Below are positions 12,230 to 24,221 of a DNA stretch of 64,000 nucleotides, one piece after another (within the stretch, counting starts at the first letter, position 1; each line of letters starts with the position of its first letter). The stretch covers positions 26,101,446-26,165,445 of the forward strand of contig OY743172.1 in NCBI GenBank assembly GCA_963555705.1. Direction: 5' to 3'. The notes beneath the pieces are model-generated. The model saw nothing but the letters and a program-made list of their open reading frames with translations. It was not told the origin of the DNA and ran no database searches. The DNA comes from Ligustrum vulgare (lineage: Eukaryota; Streptophyta; Magnoliopsida; Lamiales; Oleaceae). Position numbers and translations under genes: made by a program.

Positions 12230-14525
12230 GTGTTCGCTAAAATCGTATACCGCAAGTGCACGGTTCGCCTTCAAGTAGTAAAGTGAACTAGAAAAGTCCG
12301 GGTTATCGTACCCACGAGGATTGATTGATTTGTAACTAAAATTATTGATTTCATTTTAAAAGAAAAGTCAAATAACATAAAAATGTGGTTTGGTGGTAAA
12401 TTACTAACTATCATAAAGTTAAAACATGACAATATGAAAAACTAGTTAATTAAAGCAAATAGACAACAATATGTAAAAGTTATGATTAAAACTAATTATC
12501 CAAGATAAACTAATAACAAAAAGAACTTGATGACTAAACTAAACTAGAAAATATGAGATAAGGTGAATTTAGTTTTTATAACTACACTAATTTCTTCTTC
12601 TCAAAAATCAATTAGTGGTCGTTGATTAATCACTTGAAAATAAATGCATGGCATTAAACATAAATTACAATGCGCACAATTAAACGACATAAATTAAAGT
12701 ACTTGAAATTAAAAGGCAATAATTAAAATGCATGAAATTAAATAGCGCAAATTACGTAAATAACTTTAAAAATAACTAAGTGCAATTTAAAATCCATCAA
12801 TCATCCCAACATGCAAAATTTAGCTAAACATGCGTTCGAAAATTAAAAATAACATAAAGCAGTAAAATAAAACCCGGAATTAGAAAATTGTGGAAATTGC
12901 ATCAAGGTCTCCAACTTTTGGTTAATGTGCATTTTAGTCCCTGAACTTCCATTATGTCCATTTCAGTCCCTGCAGTGCATCAAGAAAACCGGCTGCACCT
13001 TCTTCTTCCAGTCATGGCAGCAGTGTGTCCAGCACTTCCAGTAAGCAGTACCAGCTGCACCTTCTTCTTCATCCAGCCATGGCAGCCGCGTTCTCTGTCC
13101 AAAATCAACAGCTTCGAACCAGTTCCAACAATACATCCACTGCAGATGATTTTTCTTCCACAGGCAGCCGTAAACCAATTCCAGCAGCAGCAATCCAGCT
13201 CCTTCTCCCTCTATTGGTTCTAGTTACTCCTGTTTCAGTTCTCCAACTTCGACTCAGTAAGGGCAACCTCCTGTCACCAGGTTGCCTTCCTCAACAAGCA
13301 GCCTCTCCTCCCGGCAGCTGCGTTCACCTTCTCCGGTTAACAGCTTCGAACCAGCAACAATGGTACTTCAGCAATCAGATCAGAAGCTTCACAACAGCAG
13401 TAAGAACCAGCAAATCAGTTCCAGATCAGCACACGGGCAGCAGCTTCAGCAACCTTCTTCCCGAATCTCAGCAACACCAAGCAACCAGCAGCTTCAGTTG
13501 TGCATTCTTAGTTCCAGCAGCTTCAGTTGTTCACCAGCAATACAGGCAGCAGCTTCAGCAGCAAAACAGCAACCAGCAATAGAATTAAAACCAGCAGCAA
13601 CTTAAAATGGCAGCACCAGCACTAAAACTTGCAGAGTTTTCAGCTGCCCATGTATGCACCTTCTCGTCTGTATATATGTATCTGTATATTCTCTTTCCGG
13701 CATTAATATAGAACCAGTAAGTGAGCTTAGGTTCAAGCTGCTGTCACCAGCAAGAATTTGATCTCCAAGCTGCTGTCACCAGCCTGAGTTTAACCCCCAA
13801 TCTCCCTCCTTCTGCCTATCTATCTATCTTCTGGTTCACACTGATGCTGTCACCAGCAGTCTTCCCCCCCTTTTTCTTGTGTCTGTTTGTGTGTATATGT
13901 AGATCAAAAAGACATCAGCCTGTTGCTCCTCGTGTCCTTTTTCCAGCAGCTCACGAGCCTGCCTGTTTTTCTCCACTTTCTTCAGCCTTTTTGCTTTCTC
14001 TCATACTCTCCATCATGCCTTGTTCCTTGTTTCTCACTTTTCAGTCACTTGTGTCAGTTTTCCAGCTTTGTTCTTCTGTCTTTTTCCTTCTCATGTCCTT
14101 CAACTTTTGAAATCTTTCAATTTGGTCCCTTGGTTAATTGCACGGCTTGTCCAAAACTTCCCGGAAGTAACAAAATGGTCTCCCGAACTTGGAATTTCAG
14201 CAGAATCTTCACTCATTTTGTGGTTTTTGGCCTCAAACTTGGATATTAACCTATTTAAACACAAAATATGCACAAATTATTAGATATTTGCTCAAGATAT
14301 TCCAAAATATACTAATTTAAAGGTATAAAAAGTGTATAAAAATGCACTTAACAAGTTGATAGGATAAAATAAATAAAATTAAACAAATGATTACATAATA
14401 TAATGAAATTTTAAAAATGGAATTTTCTAAAACATAAGCAGATAAATAAACCGTGGCTTGCTTTTAACTTTGAGGATTTATTACGCAACCTGGATTTTCA
14501 GTCCCCGACCGAGCCTGGGTAGGTT
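12230..14525. repeat. Unclassified LTR-like repeat with CAG/CTT-rich core
   Basis: The left side starts 'gtgttcgctaaaatcgtata' followed by 'ccgcaagtgcacgg' and '...cccacgagga', a phrase I associate with the ends of plant LTR elements. The middle (about 12950-13610) is rich in cagcag/cttcagc and gives long Ser/Gln/Pro reading frames in several overlapping frames, which is why I do not call a gene. Phrases such as 'agtccctgaacttcc' recur. Neither boundary nor a target duplication was established. Confidence 0.35.
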
Positions 14526-15319
14526 GGGACAAAATAAGAGTTGAAGCTACTTCGAATTTAGAAATCACAATCCTTTTTACACCTCTATATTGGATGCAAT
14601 TAAAGAAATGTCCTATGACATTCGTGTTGAGAAGTAGAAACTCTATTTCTATCAATGGCGAGATCAATCAATTCACAGAAAGAAAAACAGTAAACACTAA
14701 AAAACAAGCAAGATTATGATTTATAGAGATTTTCCTCAATGCGATATTATGTTTTCAATAATTTGATATATTGAAAGTTTACAAGAGAAAATTCGCATGA
14801 CTAACTCATCTAACCTCTCTTTTATGATGTTAATAAAATAATAACTTAATAGTACAAACTATATGTTAAATGTTTTCTATATGTGACAACCTTTAACTTC
14901 CTCAAATAGACCATTCACCTTTTGCACAATGTCAATTATAAATTGATTTGTTGCCTCAAAACTTGAAACATCTTGATGCTACAAACTTCAAGTCTTTTGC
15001 TTTGAGAGCAAAATCCTCGACTTCGCATATGGCTTTGACAGTATGAGTTGAAGAAGGGAGAGAGGAGAGACACTTGGACTAGGGTCGAGAGCCCATGTTA
15101 GAAGTCGCCAGGACCAATCCGGTAGGAATTGAAAAACCTGATGCGACCACCATTTTTTTGTGTAAGAATCGAGGTTCCCTCGAATGATGAATAGCATTTC
15201 ATTAACTGGATCGCCTTAGTGCATTAGACAAGTACCTTGGGTGCATAATGCAGGTTTAAGCCTCACACATATAGCATCCAACATTCTTTCATCCATTTAA
15301 TTGATCAAATATAATGTTA
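14526..15319. other. Non-coding gap
   Basis: No gene or clear element seen. AT-rich DNA between the LTR-like repeat and the copia-like element. Short reading frames here overlap on opposite strands and look random. Confidence 0.4.
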
Positions 15320-15545
15320 TGTTAGAAATATAAAAGAGGAATTGATATATTGATAATGTTGTTCTTCTTATTATTGTTGTTGTGAATAACTCAATACAAT
15401 CAATTTAAGAAAAGGAAATAAGAATCCTAATAATAAAAGGAAACTAAACGAAATAATGAAACATAATATTGAATTCCTAATCAAACTAAAATAACATAAG
15501 GAAATTCATTTTAATAGAAAATAATCATAGTCATATATTCCAACA
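15320..15545 (-). repeat. 3' LTR of the copia-like element
   Basis: 226 bp, TG...CA in plus-strand reading. It matches the right LTR along its length apart from scattered substitutions and the insertion in the right copy. Confidence 0.78.
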
Positions 15546-17012
15546 CTCCCCCTCAAGTTGGAATGTGGATGTCAAGAACGCCCAACTTGAGAATAAGTGT
15601 GGAAAAGCCATGTAGAGTTGACACACAAGTTGTTCCCTTGTCTACCAATTTTAATGGTCCTCTTGAATTGATGTTATAATGAAGGATCTGTAGGAAATAA
15701 TTTTCAAATTTGATTGACAATAAAATGAAACGCAATAATATAAATATTGATGAAAATAAAAAACTGTAAATTCAAGCAGAATCTGGAACTGAGACCCGTT
15801 CAAGCACAGATTCCTTAAAATAGATTCGCCTCTTCACCAATCTGTACTTGAGGTTTTTTCGAGAATCTGTCTCTCCTTGGAACTGAACTTACTACTCCGA
15901 CAAACTGAACTTATGTATGAATAATCACCAAAAGCAAGACGCAATAAAATGGACTTAAAATAAAATGGATAGAATAGTGCCATATCACACCAAGAAGGTG
16001 ATATCCGTGTGTGTTCAAAATGGTGATAGGAATGAGGTTAAATAGCATGTACTTAAAGGTTGTGGAGTTACAAAATAACTCCACTAGTAACTCCATAAAT
16101 ATGCAAATTAATCCATAACTAATTATCATAAACAAGGAGTTACACGAGTTATAATGTGGCCATTTATTCCTAAAATTAAAAACAATAATTTCGGGATTTT
16201 CTAATTCAAAATTGACAAAAACATGGACCACACAAAGTTCCTATTGAACTTCAATTTCTCATTCAAATTTTTCCAACATGATTAATTGGATATATGAATC
16301 CAATACCCCCAACAAGTGGAACCCTTAACACCAAAATATACCACTAGGGTAAAGAGACGTAAATTCAGTAGATCTGAGAATCATCTGATCATTAAGGTCG
16401 ATTTGATAAGTAAACTAAATTACGAATAGAAAGCTGTAAAATACTCAAAAAAATAGTTATTGAATATTTAAGGGTTGAAATATGTGGCCAAATTAGGGCC
16501 GAAATATATGGTTATTATTGATAGTTTTTTTTTTTAATTTGAGTGGTAATGGAAATGAGTTTTAGAATATTTGATGATTAAACACAAGGGAGTACCACCA
16601 TCAACAGGATGTAAAGGAGTAGAAATGGGTCATATGGTCCGTATAGCATCGACAGGATGTAGGTTATAGCCAACCTTTTAATGGTACATTGTTTACTGAT
16701 TTCCCATTGGGAAAAATCAGAGAAGCTCAACAAAAATCCAAAAAGGAAATAAAAAGGTAAAGGAAGTGAAGAGCTTTTGTATCTTCATTAAAAAAAACAA
16801 AAAAAAAAAAAGGCTATCAACTTGTATTGGTGGATGAAAATTGATCGAAGCTTCTTTAAGGCAAGAAAGGAAGATCTCTGTCTGCTTTAAAGTTTATGGG
16901 CCTCGGGAAGTTAGCAAAAAAGAAGCAAGAATGGCTGGACAAACGAATAACAATATGGTCGTATGAGCGGCGTAAGTCGCTCCTCGAAAAACGGATCTTG
17001 ATGGAAAACCTA

Positions 17013-17026
17013 GAGCTCTGATACCA
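17013..17026 (-). promoter_or_regulatory. Primer-binding site, initiator tRNA-Met
   Basis: On the minus strand TGGTATCAGAGCTC abuts the 5' LTR. This is the common PBS of plant retrotransposons, complementary to the 3' end of iMet tRNA. Confidence 0.85.
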
Positions 17027-17792
17027 TGTTAGAAATATAAAAGCGGATTTGATATATTGATATTGTTATTGTTGTTTTTGTTATTGTGAATAACTCAATA
17101 CAATTACAATCAATCATATTTATAGGGAAAAGACCTAACTCTAGAAAAAAAGGAAATAAGAATCCTAGTAATAAAAGGAAACTGGGTGCGTTTGATAGCG
17201 ATGGTGGAATTTCTGTGGAAAGAAAATAAACTTCAGGGAATTGAATTCCTGAGAATTAGAAGTTTAATGTGTTTGATTGGTTTAATTTTCTAGGTGGAAA
17301 AAGTGGGGAATTTTTCAACTTTTGTTGTTTGATTGACATTATTTTCTATGGAAAATAAAGTAATTTTTTGCTATTTTAATAAAAAAAATTTTACTTTTTA
17401 AATATATTTGTACTTGATGATGATAATGTTATTTTTTGGAAAAAAAAAAAAAAAGAAGTCAATTAACAACAACAAAATTGATTAAACGTGTCGAAAATAA
17501 TTTTCCATCTATCATGGAAAATAAAAATCCACCAAAACTCAAAGAAAATGTTTTCCACCAAAACAAGGAAAAGGGGCGCGTGGGTGGGGTCCGCGGAAAA
17601 TATTTTTCGTGGAAAATTTTCGCAATCAAACGGAGTAAAGTAGAAAAGCTGGAAAAAAATTTTCTTTTCCACGAAAAACTTAGCCTATCAAACAGAAATG
17701 AAATAAGAAAACATAATATTGGATTTCTAATCAAATTAAAATAATATAAGGAAACTAATTTTAATAGAAAATAATCATCATCTACTCCAACA
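17027..17792 (-). repeat. 5' LTR of the copia-like element, interrupted by a nested MITE
   Basis: The flanks at 17027-17183 and about 17698-17792 match the 226-bp left LTR. The middle is a foreign insertion listed separately. Confidence 0.75.
17184..17697. mobile_element. MITE nested in the copia-like 5' LTR
   Basis: About 514 bp missing from the sister LTR. The ends form an inverted pair, GGGTGCGTTTGATAG and CTATCAAACAGAAATG. The interior repeats 'ggaaaat/attttcc' many times, giving overlapping false reading frames on both strands. It resembles the element at 47432-47701. Exact ends and target duplication are uncertain by a few bases. Confidence 0.62.
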
Positions 17793-18155
17793 AATAGTGG
17801 CACCTGTTAGCATTGTCAAGAAACAAGCATAATACTTATTACAGATTGCATTATGTCACCATCATATCCTCAGAACTTTCACTAGGCTTTGCTAAGAAGT
17901 TAATTTTCGAAGTAAGTTTAAAAAAGTAAAATTGGAAATCATCTTTGGAAAAATAAGTAACTTCGAAGTTTAAGCAACACCAAACATGCCCATACTTGGT
18001 TTTAGGATTGTCCATTGACCATTGTTTATTTTCATATCTAACTGTAAGAAAATCTTCTCTCCTACTGTCACAAAAAGAGGAATGTGTATTCGTCCTTACG
18101 CCTGTAATCAATTTGCAGAAAACAATCACTCTCCTTCATTCTCACTTCCTTCCAC
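17793..18155. other. Non-coding gap
   Basis: Nothing recognisable between the copia-like element and the next hAT MITE. Confidence 0.4.
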
Positions 18156-18413
18156 AATGATGGTAACGGGGCTGATTCGTGTCCCGTACCCCTGATCCAT
18201 GCCCCGCCCGCTGGTAATTTTTTTTCTCAAACCCACTACCTGCCCGCGAATTTCGGGGCACGTCAAACATGTCGTCAAGTTTTTTTTTTTATTATTTTTT
18301 TTTTAAAAAAAAATTTCCTTATTAATTTTTATTCATTAATTTATTCGGGATCGGGGTGGCCAAACCTGCCCCCGCCCCACCAATCCACGGGTCGGGTATT
18401 TTTGCCTTCTCTA
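18156..18413. mobile_element. hAT-type MITE, GC-rich ends
   Basis: Left AATGATGGTAACGGGGC, right CGGGTATTTTTGCCTTCTCTA, with inner CCCGCCC/GGGGTGG motifs typical of plant hAT MITEs. The flanks ccttccac and tcctccac agree at 6 of 8 positions, a decayed 8-bp target duplication. Confidence 0.58.
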
Positions 18414-18634
18414 TCCTCCACCATGTTACATTTCTGCTTGTCCCTGAATGTACCATAGAGTTTCAAATTCTCGTCCAGTTGGTTCCCGTGTACAAGAATC
18501 TGTGTATATTGAATACATTTCGACCAAAAATCAAGGACTCGGTACGTTCATCCTAGTCATTAGTTTTCTGAATTTATTGTATCAGACTTTACAATTGGAT
18601 TCCACCATGAAAAAGCAGTATACCAATAGTTATT

Positions 18635-19211
18635 CTGTTCGTTTGGAAATATCATTGTAATAATATATTAATCTCTTGCGTGTTTAGGTTTACTTCGAGT
18701 ACATTTTGCATATGTCTGTTCGAATATCCTTGGGACTTGTAGATGAAAGAAGACAATGAAAGAACAACAATGAAATAAGATGACATGTATATCAGAACTT
18801 ACTCATCGAACAAGGCCATAACAGAGATGTCGCTTGATATCCAAAGGAAGTCCTCGGAGTAAAGCCTCCTCGCCAACCCCTCTAGTTGCCACCCATTTAT
18901 ATTGTATTGATCATACTTTCGTACAGACTGTTGTAACGCTTGAGGTAGCTGCCTTGCATCCATTCGTCTGTCAATGAATGTGGATCAATAATTTGACGCA
19001 TTATGTAAAAGACAATCGAATCACATGCCAAGAATTTAAAGATTGGAACGTGCAATTGAGTCGTGAAGTATATTATTAATCGACTTACTTGCATATTACC
19101 AATGAGCTAGGCAAAGAGAACGAGACCGAGAGAGAGTAGTTAAAAAGTGATTTGAGATATTATGTATATTATAAATTGAGTTATGATGGGTAATACTATC
19201 CAAACGAACAG
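18635..19211. mobile_element. TIR element of unknown superfamily, 577 bp
   Basis: Bounded by CTGTTCGTTTGGAAATATCA and its near inverse TACTATCCAAACGAACAG, about 13 perfect bases plus partial extension. No target duplication could be read and there is no coding region. Confidence 0.48.
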
Positions 19212-19470
19212 AGGTTTAATTTATAAACAACACAATTTCGCAAATAATTTTTAACCACGCACATTTTCTCTTTCCACATTTTTAACCATACATTTTACTT
19301 CAAAAATATAAATAAATCAATGTATAATTGCTACGATGTTACTGAATACAGCTTCAAATTTATAAACAACACATTTTCCTAAATCACTTTTTAATCACAC
19401 ATATTTCTTCAAAACACTTTTTAACCACATATTTTATCTCGAAAACATTATATTATTTATATATAAATGA
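19212..19470. repeat. Two fragments of a dispersed MITE interior
   Basis: The phrase 'aacaacacaatttcgcaaat' followed by 'ttttaaccacgcacattttctc' occurs here, and a variant repeats about 140 bp later. Related text is at 30290-30400 (inverted) and 63530-63620. I read this as decayed pieces of one Tourist-like family. Confidence 0.45.
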
Positions 19471-20304
19471 AGATTTTTTATTTTTATTTATTATGTTGGG
19501 AGATATAACACCTCGAGTAGCACCCTCTATGTTCAAATATCATTACTCAAAAAATAATTTTAGAGATACTTTCACTCAATTTATACGTAACATATCACAA
19601 TATCACAAAAAATTCTGAATTAAAAATATATCTTTAATATTACTCTTACTCAAATTGGTTTGATATAACATTACAAAATAAAAAACAAATCCAGGTGGAG
19701 ATTTCTTCTTCCTATGCATCTATCTAATTCGCCACCGTTTTATCAACTCAAAACCAGAGAGTGTGAAGTTGAAAAAATCTTACTGTAACAACCAATTCTG
19801 TGGCGATATTTTCGTTGTATTATGCTTATCGGAAGGCAAGATTCTTACTGTGTTTTTGTTTCAATTCATTAAAAAATATGAGATTTTTTTTTTCCTGATT
19901 CCTAATTTACTCAGCATTTCGTGTTGGATTCCGGAGTCTTTTATATTCAACGTCACATTTACACTTTGCTCATGTTCTGAGGTTTTAATTTATTTTTTTT
20001 TATAAAGAATTCTTGCTCCAATATATGGCTTTGAGAGTTACATTACGTAGACTCTGCGTCGCAATCTCCTAATATATATATATATTTTTTATTTTTTATT
20101 ATTGTCTTTTACTCCATGCTCTATCATTTGACATTAGATTTTAACTTGAATGTGTTTGTTCCTGAATATCTTGCTTGCTTTTCTTGTTTACAGGATTTAG
20201 TGAAGAATAAGTTATAAGATTTTTTGCTGGGCACAAAACTATTTGATTGCACCCTTCAAAATAATTTATTTTGCAATTGGGAATTAAGGTGTGAAAACTC
20301 GAAA
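19471..20304 (+). promoter_or_regulatory. ARF upstream region and probable 5' UTR with intron
   Basis: This stretch precedes the ARF start codon. A 3' splice-like site (tcttgtttacag) at about 20182-20193 suggests a 5' UTR intron, which is common in ARF genes. The upstream exon would lie around 19700-19850. No TATA box or auxin element was confidently placed. Confidence 0.35.
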
Positions 20305-23300
20305 ATGAAGGAAGATGTGGAGAAGAGTTTGGATTCTGAGTTATGGCATGCCTGCGCCGGAGGAATGGTCCAAATTCCTTCGGTGAATTCCATGGTTGTC
20401 TATTTTCCGCAAGGTCATGCCGAGCACACCCTAACTAATGTGGATTTTGGGGCCCTGCCGAGAATTCCGCCACTAATCCTCTGCAGGGTTGCTGCGTTGA
20501 AATATTTAGCGGACACTGAAACAGATGAAGTTTATGCGAAAATTAGGCTGATCCCTGTTGGGAACAATAAGGATAATTTCGACGATGAGGGTCTGGGGAC
20601 TGATGGATCTGAATCTGATGGAAAACCCACTTCGTTTGCGAAAACACTGACCCAATCAGATGCCAATAATGGTGGGGGGTTCTCAGTTCCAAAGTACTGT
20701 GCAGAAACTGTCTTTCCGCTGCTTGATTATACAGCTGATCCGCCTGTGCAGACATTAATTGCCAAGGATGTTCATGGGGAGGCTTGGAAGTTTAGGCATA
20801 TATATAGGGGAACACCTAGGAGGCATTTGTTGACTACCGGGCGGAGTAATTTTGTCAATCAGAAGAAGATGGTTGCAGGAGACTCGGTTGTGTTTTTGAG
20901 GGCAGAAAATGGAAATCTTTGTGTCGGAATTAGGAGGGCCAAGAAGGGTTGTAGCATTGCTGGTCATGAGTCCTCGTCTGGGTGGGACTCGAGTTGTGCT
21001 GGACGTTTTGGGGGATTCTCGACGCTTCTGAAGGAAGATGACAACAGTCTGATTCATAGAGTTGGTAGTAATGGGAATTTAAGAGAGAGGAATGGAGTGA
21101 GTTCTGAATCTGTGTTGGAGGCTGCATTTCTAGCTGCCAATGGACAGTCTTTTGAGGTGGTTTATTACCCTCGCACAAATACACCAGAGTTTTGTGTTTT
21201 GGCGACTTCTGTGAGTGCCACTGTGAGGATCCAGTGGCACGCTGGAATGAGGTTTAAGATGGCTTTTGAAACTGATGATTCTTCCCGGATTTGCTGGTTT
21301 TTGGGAACTATTGCTTCCGTTCAGGTTGCTGACCCTATTCGTTGGCCTAATTCATTATGGCGGCTTCTTCAGGTAATAGCTCTAAGTATTATTATATCCG
21401 TATAGATGAAAGACTCTTTTTTAAGTTCTATCCATTTTCCTTGGCATGATGGTTCTGATTTGATGACCAATTCATTTGTTGTTAAATTGAGGATTGCAAT
21501 GATTTTTTCATGAATCACACGCTTTAGTATGTGTTCCATATTAATCACGGTACATAATCGATCCGAGTGATATTTTACCAAAATATCTAATGCATTCTCT
21601 TATCGCTGTGCCTACCCAACCAAAAGGCATAAATATATCTCGAAATATTCCCCTTTTTTTTTTTTTTTTTGCCTCTTGGACTCAGTAATTCCCTTTATTA
21701 GTATGCTTGTGTCTTCATATTAACTGTCTGTTTGAATTTAATTTTTGACAAAATAATGTTCATCAAATGCCTCTGAACTGTTGTCCAGAGGGAAAAAGAT
21801 TGGTGTTTGTTTCATGTGGATCCTGTGCTGACAGAAATTTTACTTCAAGTTGAATAGAATTGGATGATAATTCCGTCATTTTCTACTCTGCATTTATTCC
21901 CAGTTTTTAGTACTTTACATGCACTAAATCTAGCAGCAAATTTTTATTGAAGTTAACAATATAATCGAAGCATATGTTTAGTGTCCCTCTCTACTTTGTT
22001 TTAGGTGACATGCGATGAACCGGATTTACTGCAAACTTTAAAGTGTGTTAACCCATGGCTGGTTGAATTGATCTCAAATATGCCAGTCATTCATCTTTCA
22101 CCCTTCTCGCCACCAAGAAAAAGGTTGTGTTCACCCTATCACCCTGACTTCTCACTGGATGGCGAATTTCCAATGCCATCATTCTTTGGCAACCCCCTTG
22201 GGCCAAACATGCCCTTGCGACTATCTGACAAAATCACTGCAGGTATACAGGGAGCCAGGCATGCTCAGAGTGGAGTTCAATTATTGGATCTCCACCTTGA
22301 CAACAAACTACAGTCGGGACTGTTACCACCCGCTTACCTACGTCTTGATCAGCAAGTCAATATTTCTGATGATATTGTTGAAAGCCACATGGATGGTCAT
22401 GAAAATATATCTTGTTTGTTAAGCATGGGTAAATATATCTTGTTTGTTAAGCATGGGTAATTCTCATCAAAAATCAGAGAAGACTGATAATGAAAAGATA
22501 CCTCGATTCTTACTTTTTGGTCAGCCAATACTTACTGAGCAGCAGATATCCGATTGCTCAAATGATGCAATTTCAAATTTATCGACACAAAAGAATTCCT
22601 TTGGATAGACACCATTGAAAGCTCAAAGTTTGGCTCTGGACCAGTATTGTTTTTCAGAAAGTTTTGGCCTGGGTGCTGCTCATTGCAAAGTTTTCCTGGA
22701 ATGTGAAAATGTGGGTCGAACTCTTGATCTGTCACTTCTTGGATCATACGAAGAACTATATACAAGGCTGGAAAACCTGTTTGGGATTGAAAGATCAGAA
22801 ATGCTGAGCCACGTGTTCTATCATGATGCAACAGGTGCTGTTAAACAAGCTGAAGAAGAACCGTTCAGGTAAAGCTCATCTTGTTATATATATATGGATT
22901 ACTTTCAATGATTCAACAGCGTCTAAATTACACATTGGGATTGCATTCTATGGTGTTACAGTGAATTCACGGCAAGTGCAAAGAGATTGACAATTCTTAT
23001 GAAGCACGGCATCAACAGTTCTGAAAGGAAATTGTAAATCTTGTTTGTTGTTTGTTAATTGCTGATCTGCAACTTCTTTTCATGATATCTATTTTTTTTT
23101 TTTTTTTCTTTTTAGATTAAGATCAATTTCTCCCTTTAATTCTAAAAAAGGTTGTCCAAAATTGCTGATATTTTACATTGACTTGATCAACTGAAAACTT
23201 TCTAATTTTGCATTGCAGGAAATTGATTACTGGTGTGCCAGGTTCTGAATGTGGGCTTGAATCGTCAAAACCGACTGGACCCTTGAGCATATTTGCTTAG
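20305..23300 (+). CDS. ARF16-like: Auxin response factor, ARF10/16/18 clade, with broken reading frame
   Basis: Exons: 20305-21372, 22005-22868, 22962-23033 and 23219-23300. The start MKEDVEKSLD is the family's usual beginning, so I prefer it to an in-frame ATG at 20224. A B3 DNA-binding domain spans about residues 111-213. The auxin-response dimerisation domain follows and crosses the first intron (LWRLLQ|VTCDEP). Exon 2 holds a miR160 site (22241-22261) and an LxLxL motif (LDLHL). The C-terminal PB1 domain is readable from HCKVF to the end, which finishes TGPLSIFA. Two lesions break the frame: a 28-bp tandem duplication at 22404-22459, giving TAA at 22458, and an in-frame TAG at 22606. Translated as it stands, the protein keeps the DNA-binding and dimerisation domains but loses the RFLLFG segment and PB1. 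An unusual small intron (for example 22429-22621) could restore frame, but its 3' site is poor. This clade generally represses auxin-responsive genes. Confidence 0.85.
22241..22261 (+). promoter_or_regulatory. miR160 target site in ARF exon 2
   Basis: The 21-nt segment contains ACAGGGAGCCAGGCA, the conserved complement of the miR160 5' two-thirds. From memory of the miR160 sequence there are two departures: one mismatch at the end paired with miRNA base 21 and a G:U wobble near base 18. It encodes the family's IQGARHAQ segment. miR160 cleavage here controls ARF10/16/17 in other plants. Confidence 0.85.
22404..22459 (+). repeat. 28-bp perfect tandem duplication disrupting the ARF frame
   Basis: Units 22404-22431 and 22432-22459 are identical (aatatatctt...catgggta). 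28 is not a multiple of three, so the second copy shifts the frame and brings in TAA at 22458-22460. Removing one unit in thought returns the frame that continues into the PB1 domain, until the TAG at 22606. Confidence 0.9.
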
Positions 23301-24221
23301 TAAGAGCAGTTGTAGCAAAGTATTAATTCTCGAATGCTTAAGAAACCTGTTTTTCCATTTTCTTCGTTAAAAGCTTTATTCGGAGAATGTCACGTTTGTT
23401 CTATGAATCGATATATATGTATTTTGTGGAAAACAACAGTTGTGGATAAGTGTATGCTCTATACCTATTATGATGATGATTATGCTTTCTAGATGTCAAT
23501 CCCAAGTATTGTGTTTCTTCCAGTGCGGTGAGAGTGGTGTGCGTGCATTAGGCTTTTCTTCGACGATTTCAAAAGTTAAAGAACAACCAATCCACAGAAT
23601 TTAATCATCAACCCCCACCCCTTAAAAGGTAAGTCTTCTCCTTTCCTTGTGTAAAATGAGACTTTGGACTATCGAGACACGTACTTCGTGAAATGGTTCG
23701 TTCATGTATGTTTGTTGTTAGGAGCAACAAGATCGAGTTGACATGGTATTGCGGTTTCGGCTGAGTTCCACCAAGGGACGGCATCAATTGATCTACGACC
23801 CCCATTCCACCCCTACCCTCATAACACACTTGACTTGAGCGCTTATCTTCTTCAGAGCCATCTTCTTCCCCAAGATTCTTCCCACCTGCGCGCAACTTCC
23901 ATGGTATCTTCTGCTTTCATGGCGATATTTTCAGAAATTTTCAGTCGACCTCACCACCACGACGCCCCCCCCCCCCCCCACACACCCAACCCTCCCTGGC
24001 AAACAATACCTATCGGTGATTGTGCAATCCATTTTTTCCTGTAAATCAAAATACTCCCCTCATGGATCAAAGTTTAGTATTCCCAAATCCACCAACGTAT
24101 TTCAAGGTACCTAGCCAATTACACTGCAAATATTCCAAGTATCAATCACTGTCATAACTTGTTTATCCCACTCCTTCAAGAAAAATAGCTTTGCTATAGT
24201 GCCCGCACCCCCCCCCCCCCT
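23301..24221. other. ARF 3' flank, with poly-C tracts
   Basis: 3' UTR and intergenic DNA. A C run sits at about 23964-23980 and another at about 24207-24220. No gene seen. Confidence 0.45.

Larger units (their letters stand above)
15320..17792 (-). mobile_element. Copia-like LTR element without visible coding region
   Basis: Two direct repeats bracket the unit: 15320-15545 and 17027-17792. Both start TGTTAGAAATATAAAAG and end CCAACA on the plus strand; the right copy is enlarged by an insertion. On the minus strand the right LTR is followed directly by TGGTATCAGAGCTC (17013-17026), a primer-binding site matching initiator-Met tRNA. The left LTR is preceded by a purine tract (TTGAGGGGGAG, about 15546-15556). 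These signals fix the orientation as minus. The internal 1.5 kb shows no gag or pol, so this is a deletion derivative or a TRIM/LARD-like parasite. I found no matching 5-bp target duplication. Confidence 0.78.

Noticed and set aside
12954..13605. Overlapping Ser/Gln/Pro-rich open frames on both strands
   Set aside because: They arise from cagcag/cttctt runs in a repeat-like region. No frame has a recognisable domain, and open frames overlap in several phases and on both strands.
17436..17803. Open frames of about 100 codons on both strands
   Set aside because: They lie within a MITE nested in an LTR, are built of ggaaaa/ttttcc repeats, and are mirror images of each other.
20224..20304. In-frame ATG upstream of the ARF start
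   Set aside because: The 27 extra residues do not resemble the family; MKEDVEKSLD is the usual N-terminus and the upstream part looks like spliced leader.
22429..22621. Cryptic intron restoring the ARF frame
   Set aside because: Donor GTAAAT is fair and the phase can be made to fit, but the acceptor has no pyrimidine tract and family members have no intron here. Kept only as an alternative to test.
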